Source: Buttiauxella sp049686335
GTDB lineage: Bacteria; Pseudomonadota; Gammaproteobacteria; Enterobacterales; Enterobacteriaceae
Assembly (NCBI RefSeq): GCF_049686335.1
Contig: NZ_JBAVHX010000004.1
Location: forward strand, 62,001 to 126,000
Reading direction: 5' to 3'
Length of the DNA stretch: 64,000 nt
Shown piece after piece: positions 42,147-50,574 of the stretch (positions are counted from its first letter, which is position 1; each line of letters starts with the position of its first letter). The translations under genes were made by a program, and so were the position numbers. The notes beneath the pieces were generated by a model. The model saw only the letters and a list, made by a program, of their open reading frames with translations. It had not been told where the DNA came from and did not search any database.

Positions 42147-42950
42147 ATGAATCACTTTATCCATTACATCAGAAGAGATATCCTTCTTCAAAAAAATGAT
42201 GACATTATTTCCCCGCCATTTTATGCGGCAAGAAAAAAAACTCCGGAATCTATATATTATCCCACTTATCACATAACTAGGTCTACGCAGGGGCCTGCAA
42301 GCCGCATTAAGCCAGGGGATGTTATCTGGGTTGTCGCTCAATTGTATTCTCCTTGGGATTCTTATAGGCAGCAGTTACCCCCTGCTTTAGACATGAAACT
42401 TATCGTTAAAAGCATTAGCCAAACAGTTGTCAATGACCGCCCGTTACTGCGTTTTAGAGCCGCAGAAGGGTCAATGTGGTTTCCATATAAAAATGCCGTT
42501 GAGATTTTGATTGAATTGCAAACGTTGAACCAAAATAATACCGAGATGCCTTTATGGGGAAATCCAGAACAACAAATTGGTTACTATTTGCAGAGCATTA
42601 GGCAGCTAAAAGATGGAGCTAAACTTCAGGAATGGGCTTCGAATATCAATCTTGAACCCTTCTATTTTATCAGTTACAGAATTAAAGATGGGACATTCCA
42701 GGCATGGCTTCAGGTTGCCAAATTGATCCATGAAGAAAAAGTTGTATTTTGGGACCGCTGGACATTACCGAGGCGTATGGTCGAAAGACGCGAGTTTATC
42801 GATGACAAGATTTTAACTGGCTTCCTTCAGCAAAAAATTCAGCAGTGTCGCCAGGTGATACCTATTCAAACCGATCTATACGGTGCAGCAGGAAGCTATT
42901 CTGCACTGGAAAAAGCATACGCGATAGGTTTAGGAAAATTAAAACCTTGA
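42147..42950 (+). CDS. Protein with PUA/EVE-like N-terminus and TIR-like C-terminus
   Basis: A 267-residue protein starting at 42147 after AAAGGGTGACCGT; the longer frame runs into the ERIC element. The C-terminal third has a TIR-like pattern: FYFISYRIKDG (strand A), KVVFWDRWTLPRR (strand B and BB loop), CRQVIPIQTDLYG (strand C) and GSYSALEKAYA, where Glu matches the catalytic Glu of NAD-cleaving TIR domains. The chain stops about 14 residues after this Glu, so later TIR strands seem to be missing. The N-terminal part (RIKPGDVIWVVAQ, LIVKSIS, FRAAEGSMWFPYKN) looks PUA/EVE-like. I infer a possible defence NADase with a base- or nucleotide-sensing domain; family not certain. Confidence 0.5.
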   Translation: MNHFIHYIRRDILLQKNDDIISPPFYAARKKTPESIYYPTYHITRSTQGPASRIKPGDVIWVVAQLYSPWDSYRQQLPPALDMKLIVKSISQTVVNDRPLLRFRAAEGSMWFPYKNAVEILIELQTLNQNNTEMPLWGNPEQQIGYYLQSIRQLKDGAKLQEWASNINLEPFYFISYRIKDGTFQAWLQVAKLIHEEKVVFWDRWTLPRRMVERREFIDDKILTGFLQQKIQQCRQVIPIQTDLYGAAGSYSALEKAYAIGLGKLKP

Positions 42951-43115
42951 GAAACAATTAACACTTTTCCACCATATATTTCTACAAACCAGCCATCCTC
43001 ATAGCAGCTGTAGGCAGCTTCAAGGTAGAAGCGGACATGATCAGAGCAATACCCTGCGATAATCAAACGGCTGGACCCTCACCCTGAGATGCTGAACATG
43101 CCCGGCACACAGAAA

Positions 43116-43137
43116 AAACCCCATACCTTCGGGGTTT
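43116..43137. terminator. Bidirectional terminator between the TIR-like and Nudix genes
   Basis: AAACCCC and GGGGTTT form a 7-bp stem with an 8-nt loop, preceded by AAAAAA and followed by TTTAAT, so it can end transcription from both the plus-strand TIR-like gene and the minus-strand Nudix gene. Confidence 0.75.
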
Positions 43138-43183
43138 AATACTTTATATAAAAATTCACGATCCTAAACTAACGGGCAATCGT

Positions 43184-43654
43184 TTAATCTTTGCCAAGTA
43201 TTTTGCATGCTTCTTTCAGTCCCAGACCAAAGTAATCTGTATAAAAAGTATTATTAAAATTATTGTCTTTCCAACAATTTTCTAAGGGCAGACTGATCAA
43301 TCCCGTAAATGGTTCATCATATATATTGGTTACTTTCGGACGATCCGCCTCATCGAGCTTATCGAACCATTCAACCCAATCAGGTACACTTTCAGTTTGT
43401 ACGATTACAAATTTAGCACCACCGGTATTCTCTGGAGTCAGATCTTTACCCAACTGTTGAGGATTTTTTAGCGTAATACCCGTTTCCTCTTTAAGTTCAC
43501 GAATAACGGTACCGAGACTATTTTTATCTCTGGATTCATATTTACCTCCGGGAAGATGATAACCACCCCGGACCTTTGGTGGGTTCCCCGACTTCCCCCC
43601 TTTCGCAACCAGCACGTTTTTTCCATCAGTGAGTATGAGATATATCTTAGCCAT
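43184..43654 (-). CDS. Nudix hydrolase-like protein
   Basis: A 156-residue protein with GGYHLPGGKYESRDKN then VIRELKEETGI, a Nudix box. The REXXEE core is intact. However, the Glu expected eight residues before that Arg is Lys and the loop is 1-2 residues longer than usual, so metal binding may be altered. Nudix enzymes cleave nucleoside diphosphates linked to another group (for example ADP-ribose or NADH). It follows the unknown gene at 43762 on the same strand (107-bp gap) and is convergent with the TIR-like gene. Its substrate and any link to the TIR-like protein are unknown. Confidence 0.75.
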   Translation of the reverse strand: MAKIYLILTDGKNVLVAKGGKSGNPPKVRGGYHLPGGKYESRDKNSLGTVIRELKEETGITLKNPQQLGKDLTPENTGGAKFVIVQTESVPDWVEWFDKLDEADRPKVTNIYDEPFTGLISLPLENCWKDNNFNNTFYTDYFGLGLKEACKILGKD

Positions 43655-43761
43655 GATGAATTCCTTTATTTATACCCAACAAATTATCACCATACAGGTA
43701 AACTTAATGCTCAGATTACCTGTGAGAATAATTTTCAGGTTCGTTTAATTGAAAGTATTTT

Positions 43762-44520
43762 CTACAATGATGTTATTTTACTGTTGAAAACATCTAATGA
43801 ATTATGACCGACAGAGGGCTGAAATTGCTCATGTGAATCAAGGTCTAATGAAAGATCAGATACATGATTCAGCGGTGTTGATTTTGGATTGAATACATAA
43901 TAGAGATCCTGACATTTTTTAAGCATACCGGCAGTATCAATGTCTTTATTTTCTGCTTTAACAGTAACTTGATAAACCTGTATGAAATCATTCAACGTGA
44001 CTTTGCTCATGTCCACAATGGAACGGTAGAGGACAAATGAGCTGACCTTATCGCATTTTGATTTCAATGATGTGGATGTCACCGTACGTGACCATCCGGC
44101 AAAATCCAGCCGAACCATTGACGCACCTTCAAGAATAGCGCAATACCTGCGTACTTCGCTTTCAGAACCCTCAGTTGAACCAAATAGAATATTAACAAAC
44201 CCACTCACGATTGTTGCAACAGCAGATTTATTGTCGCCAGCAACGAAATCTGAAACGGAGTTATTAACAACATCAGTAATGTTTTTTGCATTATCTGACG
44301 TAAACGCTTTAGTCTGATAAATAAAAGATTGGATTGAGCTTATAGGAAACGTTCTGTTGGTACCCAGTCCTGCACCTAATAAATCAGTGTTTATTTTTTC
44401 TGCATAATATTGAGTTTTTGACTGACCAAGAGCCATGAGAGTATCAAGGTGAGCCGAACATTCATCGCGTAATTCTGGGGATAAATCCTGACCCAGTAAT
44501 GCTTTAGTAATTGCAGCCAT
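43762..44520 (-). CDS. Hypothetical protein, accessory island
   Basis: A 252-residue protein of unknown family. No signal peptide; one moderately hydrophobic stretch (KSAVATIVSGFVNILFG, residues about 98-114) in a mainly helical, Ser/Thr/Lys-rich chain (TKAFTSDNAKNITDVVNNSV). It contains four cysteines. Composition is AT-rich, unlike core genes. ATG is preceded by GGAGGTGTAATT. It may form an operon with the downstream Nudix gene. The central hydrophobic patch in a soluble chain recalls some membrane-acting proteins, but this is speculation. Confidence 0.55.
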   Translation of the reverse strand: MAAITKALLGQDLSPELRDECSAHLDTLMALGQSKTQYYAEKINTDLLGAGLGTNRTFPISSIQSFIYQTKAFTSDNAKNITDVVNNSVSDFVAGDNKSAVATIVSGFVNILFGSTEGSESEVRRYCAILEGASMVRLDFAGWSRTVTSTSLKSKCDKVSSFVLYRSIVDMSKVTLNDFIQVYQVTVKAENKDIDTAGMLKKCQDLYYVFNPKSTPLNHVSDLSLDLDSHEQFQPSVGHNSLDVFNSKITSL

Positions 44521-45083
44521 AATTACACCTCCAATAACTGTAAAATATCAGGAATGTTATTACTGAATTCGAAACAATTAATTTCGCCATCAATAATAAC
44601 AAGCTCACTGGTGAAATAAAATTATGTCTCTGCCGGCTTATTGTATATATAATACTTTCAGTTGACGCCAGTAGTATTACTAAACCTTTTTGCTGATATT
44701 ATTGTGACAAAAAGAAAGATAAGAGATCAAAATCAATAATTTCCCCGCTGACAAAAAACATTGTTAATTACATATTATCGGTGATCATCCCGTTGTCAGG
44801 AGTGATTAATAAGTGATGGTCACAATTTATTCAGTCGCCGCCAGGTAAAGCAAATTTCCCCGCAAAAAATTCAATCGCTTTTATACCCTTCATACCTCAA
44901 GTTGCACGTGCGTTGGCTTTCCTCGCTCACCCCAGTCACTTACTCAAGTAAGCTGCTGGGGACTCACTGCGTCGCCGCCTTCCTGCAACTCGAATTATTT
45001 TGGGTATATACTGAAAACAAAGGTATTCTCGCCAAATACATTCATACAGTTTATGTCCGTTCGATGGAGATACTGGAAGCAAC
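44521..45083. other. 563-bp non-coding gap with an ERIC element
   Basis: AT-rich DNA without a convincing reading frame at 44521-44881, an ERIC element at 44882-45008, then 75 bp leading to the barrel gene. No tRNA or small RNA recognised. The promoter of the 43762 gene must lie in the left part. Confidence 0.6.
44882..45008. repeat. Full-length ERIC element upstream of the barrel gene
   Basis: 127 bp with ends TATACCCTTCATACCTCAAG and CTCGAATTATTTTGGGTATA and core CAGTCACTTACTCAAGTAAG. It has the same orientation as the ERIC at 41978, so the two copies flank the TIR-like, Nudix and unknown genes as direct repeats about 2.9 kb apart. Confidence 0.93.
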
Positions 45084-46037
45084 ATGATTGTACCCTACTC
45101 CTATGCTCTACCCATTATTGCCGCGCTGTCGTTAGCAAGCCAGGCGAGTTTTGCCGTGGATGCAAGTCGCCCGAAAAAACATGCCGATGCGGTGCTCGCG
45201 CTGATGAGCTATACCGTCTGGCCAGATGTCACCGCCAGCGACCTGAATATCGATAACGGCAACAGTGAATCCAAAGAGCTGTCCATTACCCAGTTTGGCG
45301 GTGGCGCGACCCTCAGCAAGGAAGTCCCGATTTATCTTGAAGGGACGATGGGCTATAGCCGCTACGACCCGCAATTTGTGCTATCCGATGGGACCCAAAC
45401 CCGCAAAATCCCCACCAAATGGAACAGTCTGACCGCCACCGGAGGCATTGGCTGGGATTTTCACCTCTACACCGACAGATGGGGCGGCAATATGGTGTTG
45501 CGCCCTATCGCCAATTTCATGCTCGGCACCATGGCCAGTGATTTGCGTATTGGCTCGTATGTTTTCCAAAAACGCACCAATCGGGATTTTGATTTCCTCA
45601 ATGGCGGGCGACTCAATGCCTATGGGCTTGGCGGGTCGCTGATGCTCGATTACGAATTGTTCTCCAAACCGCAGGACATCGATATCGAGTTGCGCTACTC
45701 CAATATGACGCTGCAAAGTTTTGGCAACACCTCAGAGGCGGTCAAAGGCGAGGCTAACACGCAAAATGTCGGCGTTTATCTGCGCCGCCGTGCGCCAGTT
45801 TTCGACTGGACGTTGCTTAACAAGCCAGTGCGTTATGTTCTCGAAGGGGCGCATACGGAATATATTGGCGAGCAACGCGGGCAACTCGGTTTTAATAGCC
45901 TGACGTCGATGGGATTAGGGTTTGAGCTCGATAGCAGTGATTACGACGTTTTCATCACTCGCACACGGCTGGTGGCACGTTATATGTTTGGTAATAACAC
46001 CAACGGTTACGGCTTGGGTCTGGCGATGAGTTTTTAA
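45084..46037 (+). CDS. Outer-membrane beta-barrel protein (solitary autotransporter-barrel type)
   Basis: A 317-residue protein with signal peptide ending near SFA-VDASRP, then alternating amphipathic strands (ITQFGGGATLSKEVPIYLEG, LGGSLMLDYELF, IDIELRYSNMTL) and a C-terminal phenylalanine (GLGLAMSF), the outer-membrane insertion signal. It has no passenger domain. The pattern fits the family annotated as solitary outer-membrane autotransporter beta-barrel; MipA/OmpV-like is the alternative. Starts downstream of an ERIC element and is followed by a REP and the convergent phytase-like gene. Function unknown. Confidence 0.75.
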   Translation: MIVPYSYALPIIAALSLASQASFAVDASRPKKHADAVLALMSYTVWPDVTASDLNIDNGNSESKELSITQFGGGATLSKEVPIYLEGTMGYSRYDPQFVLSDGTQTRKIPTKWNSLTATGGIGWDFHLYTDRWGGNMVLRPIANFMLGTMASDLRIGSYVFQKRTNRDFDFLNGGRLNAYGLGGSLMLDYELFSKPQDIDIELRYSNMTLQSFGNTSEAVKGEANTQNVGVYLRRRAPVFDWTLLNKPVRYVLEGAHTEYIGEQRGQLGFNSLTSMGLGFELDSSDYDVFITRTRLVARYMFGNNTNGYGLGLAMSF

Positions 46038-46059
46038 AATCACGCAAAATCAACATAAA

Positions 46060-46090
46060 GGTGGATGATGCTTACGCATATCCACCCTAC
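46060..46090. repeat. REP palindrome
   Basis: GGTGGATGATGCTTACGCAT followed by ATCCACCCTAC, between the convergent barrel and phytase-like genes. Confidence 0.8.
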
Positions 46091-46111
46091 AAAACCGCCA
46101 GACCACTCAGT

Positions 46112-47470
46112 TTATTTCAACGCTTCCGGCAGCTTAATCACCCACAACTCGTTTTGCGACTCGGGTTTTTCCAGCGGTTTTAAAGCGATTTTAGTCGCGA
46201 CCTCGCGCCCTTCACGCGTCAAATGGCCTTTGCCATCCACTTCATAATCGTCAGCTTTTTTGGCATCAGCTTCAGGATTTTCCAGCACCGCTTGCAGGCC
46301 GAAATCGTTATCGTTGATCACGGCGATAGTCTGGTTATCAATCAGGGTCATGCCTTCGGCTTTTTCTTGTTGCCAGCCGAGTTTACGCAGATCAACCAGC
46401 TCTTTTTTCTCTGCCAGTTTGATACCACGCGCCTGCAGTTGTGCCGCATCATCAAATTCCGGGGCTTTTTCTTTATCAAAACGGCTCAAGTCACTCGCCT
46501 TGCTAAGATCGACCACATACACCAGATTGCGCATCACTTTGTTTTTATCGCCGCCCTGTTCGATGATCAACAGACGGTTATCGTCCAGCGCCACAATATC
46601 GCCAATCTTGGCATCTTTGGCTTTCTTATAAACGTCGATATCAATCGGGTAGCCATACATTGCAGTTTTACCGGTTTCCGGATTGACGCTCACCAGGCGA
46701 GTGAATTGCGCACTGTTTTTACTTTTACCGTCAATATCCAGCGTACTTTGTACCGCAGCAATAATGCGCCCGTCCGGCATCCGCGTGATGCCTTCAAAAC
46801 CCCGGTTGGCCTGACGCCATTTGATGATATTCGGCAAACCGTCCGCTACCCCCTGCTCACCTTGTTCTGCCTGCGGGCCATACTTTTTGAGGATTTTGCC
46901 TTTGCTGTCGATATTAATGATGAATGGGCCGTATTCGTCACACAGCCAGTAACCGCCCTTACCGTCCGGGGTAATGCCTTCGGTGTCCAGCCCGCGCTTG
47001 TCGCTCGACAATTGCTGCAACGTATCACTCAGTGCGATTTCATTGGTCGCGCCAATCAAACCTTCTGGCAAGGGTAAACCGCTGATCGGCCCGCTTTCGT
47101 CATGCAATGGGTGGGCGTCGGTGGCCAGTGCTTTGCCATCGGCCACGCGGATAGTCATCATCAATGGGGTGTATTTCGGGTTAGCAAAAATCTTCGACTC
47201 TTTTTTACCTGATTTCGGCGAGTCCGCATTCGGGCCGCGGTCAGTCACGGTGGCAAACACCAGCGTTTCCCCCTCTTTGCCGACAAACTGCAAACCTGAG
47301 CCTACGCCCACCGGCAATCCTTCAGGGAAATTCGCGGCATAGGCTCCCTGGTATTCTACATGGTCGCCTTGGGGGAATGTGACAACGTAACGATCAACAT
47401 GCGGCTGTGCCGCCTGACTTGCCAGAGGAATTAAAGAGGTCAGTACTAGCGCAAAAGGTTTTAATTTCAT
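46112..47470 (-). CDS. Phytase-like esterase family protein, periplasmic
   Basis: A 452-residue secreted protein of the esterase-like phytase family. The signal peptide MKLKPFALVLTSLIPLASQA is cut before AQPHVDRYVV. Body motifs: FATVTDRGPNADSP, GLDTEGITPDGKGGYWLCDE, NRGFEGITRMPDGRIIAAVQ and QTIAVINDNDFGLQ, the repeated acidic metal-binding loops of this propeller family. The ATG at 47470 begins the signal peptide; the longer GTG frame adds nine residues of no use. Predicted to act on phosphate esters in the periplasm, but activity in this family is poorly tested. Convergent with the barrel gene. Confidence 0.82.
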   Translation of the reverse strand: MKLKPFALVLTSLIPLASQAAQPHVDRYVVTFPQGDHVEYQGAYAANFPEGLPVGVGSGLQFVGKEGETLVFATVTDRGPNADSPKSGKKESKIFANPKYTPLMMTIRVADGKALATDAHPLHDESGPISGLPLPEGLIGATNEIALSDTLQQLSSDKRGLDTEGITPDGKGGYWLCDEYGPFIINIDSKGKILKKYGPQAEQGEQGVADGLPNIIKWRQANRGFEGITRMPDGRIIAAVQSTLDIDGKSKNSAQFTRLVSVNPETGKTAMYGYPIDIDVYKKAKDAKIGDIVALDDNRLLIIEQGGDKNKVMRNLVYVVDLSKASDLSRFDKEKAPEFDDAAQLQARGIKLAEKKELVDLRKLGWQQEKAEGMTLIDNQTIAVINDNDFGLQAVLENPEADAKKADDYEVDGKGHLTREGREVATKIALKPLEKPESQNELWVIKLPEALK

Positions 47471-47573
47471 TAGGTTCGCATCCGCGGTTGGGGTCACCGA
47501 TTTTGGTCAACAAGGTATAAAGCAGCTATATGACACAAATATGACTATTTTTTGATGTGATTATTTCTGTGGC

Positions 47574-47600
47574 TAAATATCCCGCGCTACTTGCCGATAA
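47574..47600 (+). promoter_or_regulatory. Sigma-28 (FliA) promoter of the chemoreceptor gene
   Basis: TAAATATC, exactly 11 bp, then GCCGATAA: the -10 is a perfect match to the FliA consensus and the -35 is close to TAAAGTTT. It ends 54 bp before the chemoreceptor ATG, so the gene belongs to the late flagellar regulon. Confidence 0.85.
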
Positions 47601-47654
47601 CCCTTAGGTACTGGCTGAAACGAGTCAGATCATTTTTCAACATAAGGGTATTGC

Positions 47655-49193
47655 ATGTCAGTCAGGCGTTTTTCGATTCTTGTTTTCAGCACATTGCTGA
47701 TTATTTTCCTTGTTAGCACCGCATCCAACATCTGGTCTTTAACTCGTAGCAATCAATCTCTGGATAACGTTAACCGCGAGATCCACGTGGTTTTATCGGT
47801 CATCGACCCGATTAACCATAGCCGTACCATGCGTGTTCGCGCCATGGAAGCGTTAGAAGAACATGAGCAAGGATTTAGCGATCAAGGTCAGCTGGCACTG
47901 GACGGTGCGCAAGCGGTGTTGGGCAAGGCTAATTCTGCGTTTCAGGCATATCTGGAAGCACCGAAACAGCCGGGTGAACAGGTGCTGACGGATGCCTATC
48001 AGAGCGCCTTTGTGAACTATCGTGAACAAGGTTTGCAACCCTTGCTGGATGCGGTCAAAGCCAACGATGCCACGCGGGCTCGTACACTTGTGACCACCAC
48101 TTTGCCAGAACTTGATCGGCAGTTTGAAATTGCGCTGGATAAACTGCTGGCGTTCCGTCAGCAACACGCCCAGCAACTGAACGAGGATGCCCAGGACAGT
48201 TTCAACCAAAGCCTGATAAGCATCGCCATTTTTGCCCTGATCTTCGCCGTCATTCTTGGCGCGGTTTACTGGCTGCTGAAAAAACGCGTGCTTAACGAGC
48301 TGGATAAAGCGAAATCCCATTGCACGGAAATCGCCAACGGCCTGCTGCATACGCCGATTATCGCCACTGCCAAAGATGAAATTGGCGCGATGATGCGAGA
48401 GCTTGAGCAAATGCGTGTTTCTCTGGCGAGCATTATCGGCCAGGTTCGCGAGTCGAGCCAGACCGTGGCTTACGCTTCTGAGGAGATCGCCGCAGGCAAT
48501 ACCGACCTGTCTGCGCGTACCGAAGAGCAGGCATCGTCGCTGGGTCAAACCGCAGCCAGCATGGAACAGCTGACGGTCACCGTGAAACTGACTTCTGACC
48601 ACTCGCATCAGGCGAATAAACTGGCGAGCGGCATGTTAGTTGCGGCCAATGACGGTAATGAAATTGTCAGTGATGTGATTGATTCAATGCGTAATATTGA
48701 ATCCAGTTCCAGCAAAATCGACAATATCATTAGCATCATTGAAGACATCGCTTTCCAGACCAATATTCTGGCGTTGAATGCGGCGGTCGAAGCGGCACGC
48801 GCCGGCGAACAAGGGCGTGGATTTGCCGTGGTCGCAAGCGAAGTCCGCAATCTGGCGCAACGTTCGTCGGTGGCTGCCAAAGAGATTAAAGAGTTGATTG
48901 AGTTGTCGGGCGAGCAGGTCAATATCGGCAGCAATCTGGTGAATCGCGCCGGTGAAAGCATGCAGCGAATTTCCAATGCGATTAAACAAGTGACCGGTTT
49001 GATGGAAGAGATTGCGGTGTCGACCGGTGAACAGAGCCGTGGCATCGAGCAAATCAACCAGGCCGTGGTGCAGATGGATGTGGTGACACAGCAGAACGCC
49101 GCGTTGGTGGAGCAAGCTTCCGCAGCGGCGATGTCGCTTAAAGAGCAGTCACAGGCGCTTAATGAAACGGTGGCGGTGTTTAAGCTGGCTTAA
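47655..49193 (+). CDS. Methyl-accepting chemotaxis protein without NWETF tail
   Basis: A 512-residue receptor: N-terminal membrane span (ILVFSTLLIIFLVSTASNIW), a four-helix periplasmic sensor domain (about residues 32-188) of the Tar/Tsr size, a second span (LISIAIFALIFAVILGAVYW), HAMP, and the signalling hairpin whose tip is EDIAFQTNILALNAAVEAAR. The C-terminus is AVFKLA; the NWETF pentapeptide that tethers CheR/CheB in Tar and Tsr is absent, so adaptation should rely on high-abundance receptors, as with Trg and Tap. The ligand pocket does not show the Tar/Tsr amino-acid arginines in a way I can assign. FliA promoter upstream. Confidence 0.92.
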   Translation: MSVRRFSILVFSTLLIIFLVSTASNIWSLTRSNQSLDNVNREIHVVLSVIDPINHSRTMRVRAMEALEEHEQGFSDQGQLALDGAQAVLGKANSAFQAYLEAPKQPGEQVLTDAYQSAFVNYREQGLQPLLDAVKANDATRARTLVTTTLPELDRQFEIALDKLLAFRQQHAQQLNEDAQDSFNQSLISIAIFALIFAVILGAVYWLLKKRVLNELDKAKSHCTEIANGLLHTPIIATAKDEIGAMMRELEQMRVSLASIIGQVRESSQTVAYASEEIAAGNTDLSARTEEQASSLGQTAASMEQLTVTVKLTSDHSHQANKLASGMLVAANDGNEIVSDVIDSMRNIESSSSKIDNIISIIEDIAFQTNILALNAAVEAARAGEQGRGFAVVASEVRNLAQRSSVAAKEIKELIELSGEQVNIGSNLVNRAGESMQRISNAIKQVTGLMEEIAVSTGEQSRGIEQINQAVVQMDVVTQQNAALVEQASAAAMSLKEQSQALNETVAVFKLA

Positions 49194-49207
49194 ACATCGG
49201 TGATAGT

Positions 49208-49453
49208 GGTGGATGACGCTGCGCTTATCCACCCTACCAAACCTAATACGTCGCACCATTCGACAATGCGGAATCACAGGTCGGATCATCCGACAAAACC
49301 CAACATTAAAGCCCAACGTAGGTCGGATAAGCGCAGCGTCATCCGACACAATCCAACATTCAAACCCAACGCAGGTCGGATAAGCGCAGCGTCATCCGAC
49401 AAAACCCAACATTAAAGCCCAACGTAGGTCGGATAAGCGCAGCGTCATCCGAC
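49208..49453. repeat. REP array with 53-bp tandem units
   Basis: One REP of the GGTGGATGACG class followed by a damaged copy (CAGGTCGGATCATCCGAC) and three REPs of the GTAGGTCGGATAAGCGCAGC/GTCATCCGAC class in direct tandem with a 53-bp period; the spacers (AACCCAACATTAAAGCCCAA) are repeated too. It fills the gap between the chemoreceptor and the convergent methyltransferase gene. Spacers are not unique, so this is not a CRISPR. Confidence 0.9.
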
Positions 49454-49461
49454 AATGCTAA

Positions 49462-50574
49462 TTACCACACTTTTGCGGCAAGCTCCGTCACCAGGCGCAC
49501 TTTGTCCCACTGCTGTTCCGGCGTCAGGCTATTGCCCTCTTCTGTTGACGCAAAACCGCACTGCGGGCTCAAACAAATCTGGTTGATATCGACGAATTTC
49601 GCCGCTTCGTTAATACGTTCCTGTATCAACTGCGGGTTTTCCAGCTCGCCATTTTTGGTGGTGATAAGCCCCAGAACCACCTGCTGATGACCCGGACGCA
49701 CAAAACGCAGTGGTGCAAAATCACCTGAACGGTCGTTGTCATATTCGAGGAAGAAAGCATCGACGTTCACCGTGCCAAACAGCACTTCGGCTACCGGCTC
49801 ATATCCGCCTTCTGAAATCCATGTTGAGCGGAAATTGCCACGACACACATGCAGGCCGATTTTCAAATCATCCGGTTTTCCTTCCAGCGCTTTATTCAGC
49901 ACTTGTGCATAAATCTGTGCCAGTTGGTCCGGATCATCGCCACGTTCGCGGATCTCTTTACGCTGAGCGTCGGAACATAAATAAGCCCATACGGTGTCAT
50001 CCAGTTGCAGATAGCGGCAGCCTGCTGCATAAAACGCCTGAATCGCATCACGCCAGGTGGTGGCCAGATCGTCGAAATACTCTTTTAAATCAGGATAGAC
50101 CGTGCTGTCGATAGCGTTACGACCGCCACGGAAGTGCAACACGCTCGGGCTTGGAATGGTCATTTTCGGCACCGCGTTGCCGCTGATGCTTTTCAGATAG
50201 CGGAAATCTTCCAGCATCGGATGCGAGCCAAAACCCAGCTTGCCCACAACACGCACGCTGTGCGCTTTAGTTTGCACGCCGTTGAACTGAATGCCCTGCT
50301 CTGACTCGTAACGTTCCACACCTTGCAGGCCATCAAAAAAGTCAAAATGCCACCAGGCACGACGGAACTCGCCATCAGTCACCACATGCAGGCCGCATGC
50401 GCATTGCTGTTCAACCGATGCGCGAATCGCCTCATCCTCCACTTTACGCAGTTGGATGGCGTCAATCTCACCTGCGGCAAAGGCCAGACGGGCATTTTTG
50501 ATGGTGGCCGGGCGTAAAAAGCTACCGACGATGTCGGCACGGAATGGCGCGTGATGTGGCGATGACTGTGGCAT
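49462..50574 (-). CDS. MetE C-terminal-domain-like methyltransferase (YxjG/YxjH type)
   Basis: A 370-residue single-domain homologue of the catalytic half of cobalamin-independent methionine synthase. It has the Zn-ligand set: His-Cys in IGLHVCRGNF, Glu in FFLEYDNDRSG and Cys in CLSPQCGFAST. The opening RADIVGSFLRP and the segment RYLQLDDTVWAYL fit this family. Without the N-terminal MetE half it may use a different methyl donor than methyltetrahydropteroyltriglutamate. Probably makes methionine from homocysteine. An imperfect palindrome lies about 63 bp upstream. It is monocistronic, with REPs downstream. Confidence 0.85.
   Translation of the reverse strand: MPQSSPHHAPFRADIVGSFLRPATIKNARLAFAAGEIDAIQLRKVEDEAIRASVEQQCACGLHVVTDGEFRRAWWHFDFFDGLQGVERYESEQGIQFNGVQTKAHSVRVVGKLGFGSHPMLEDFRYLKSISGNAVPKMTIPSPSVLHFRGGRNAIDSTVYPDLKEYFDDLATTWRDAIQAFYAAGCRYLQLDDTVWAYLCSDAQRKEIRERGDDPDQLAQIYAQVLNKALEGKPDDLKIGLHVCRGNFRSTWISEGGYEPVAEVLFGTVNVDAFFLEYDNDRSGDFAPLRFVRPGHQQVVLGLITTKNGELENPQLIQERINEAAKFVDINQICLSPQCGFASTEEGNSLTPEQQWDKVRLVTELAAKVW

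Noticed and set aside
46223..47077. Long plus-strand frame (284 codons) opposite the phytase-like gene
   Set aside because: Lies wholly antisense to a gene with clear family motifs and a signal peptide; composition is that of a shadow frame.
49208..49453. Possible CRISPR array
   Set aside because: The repeated units are REP palindromes and the spacers are themselves repeated; no cas genes in the window.
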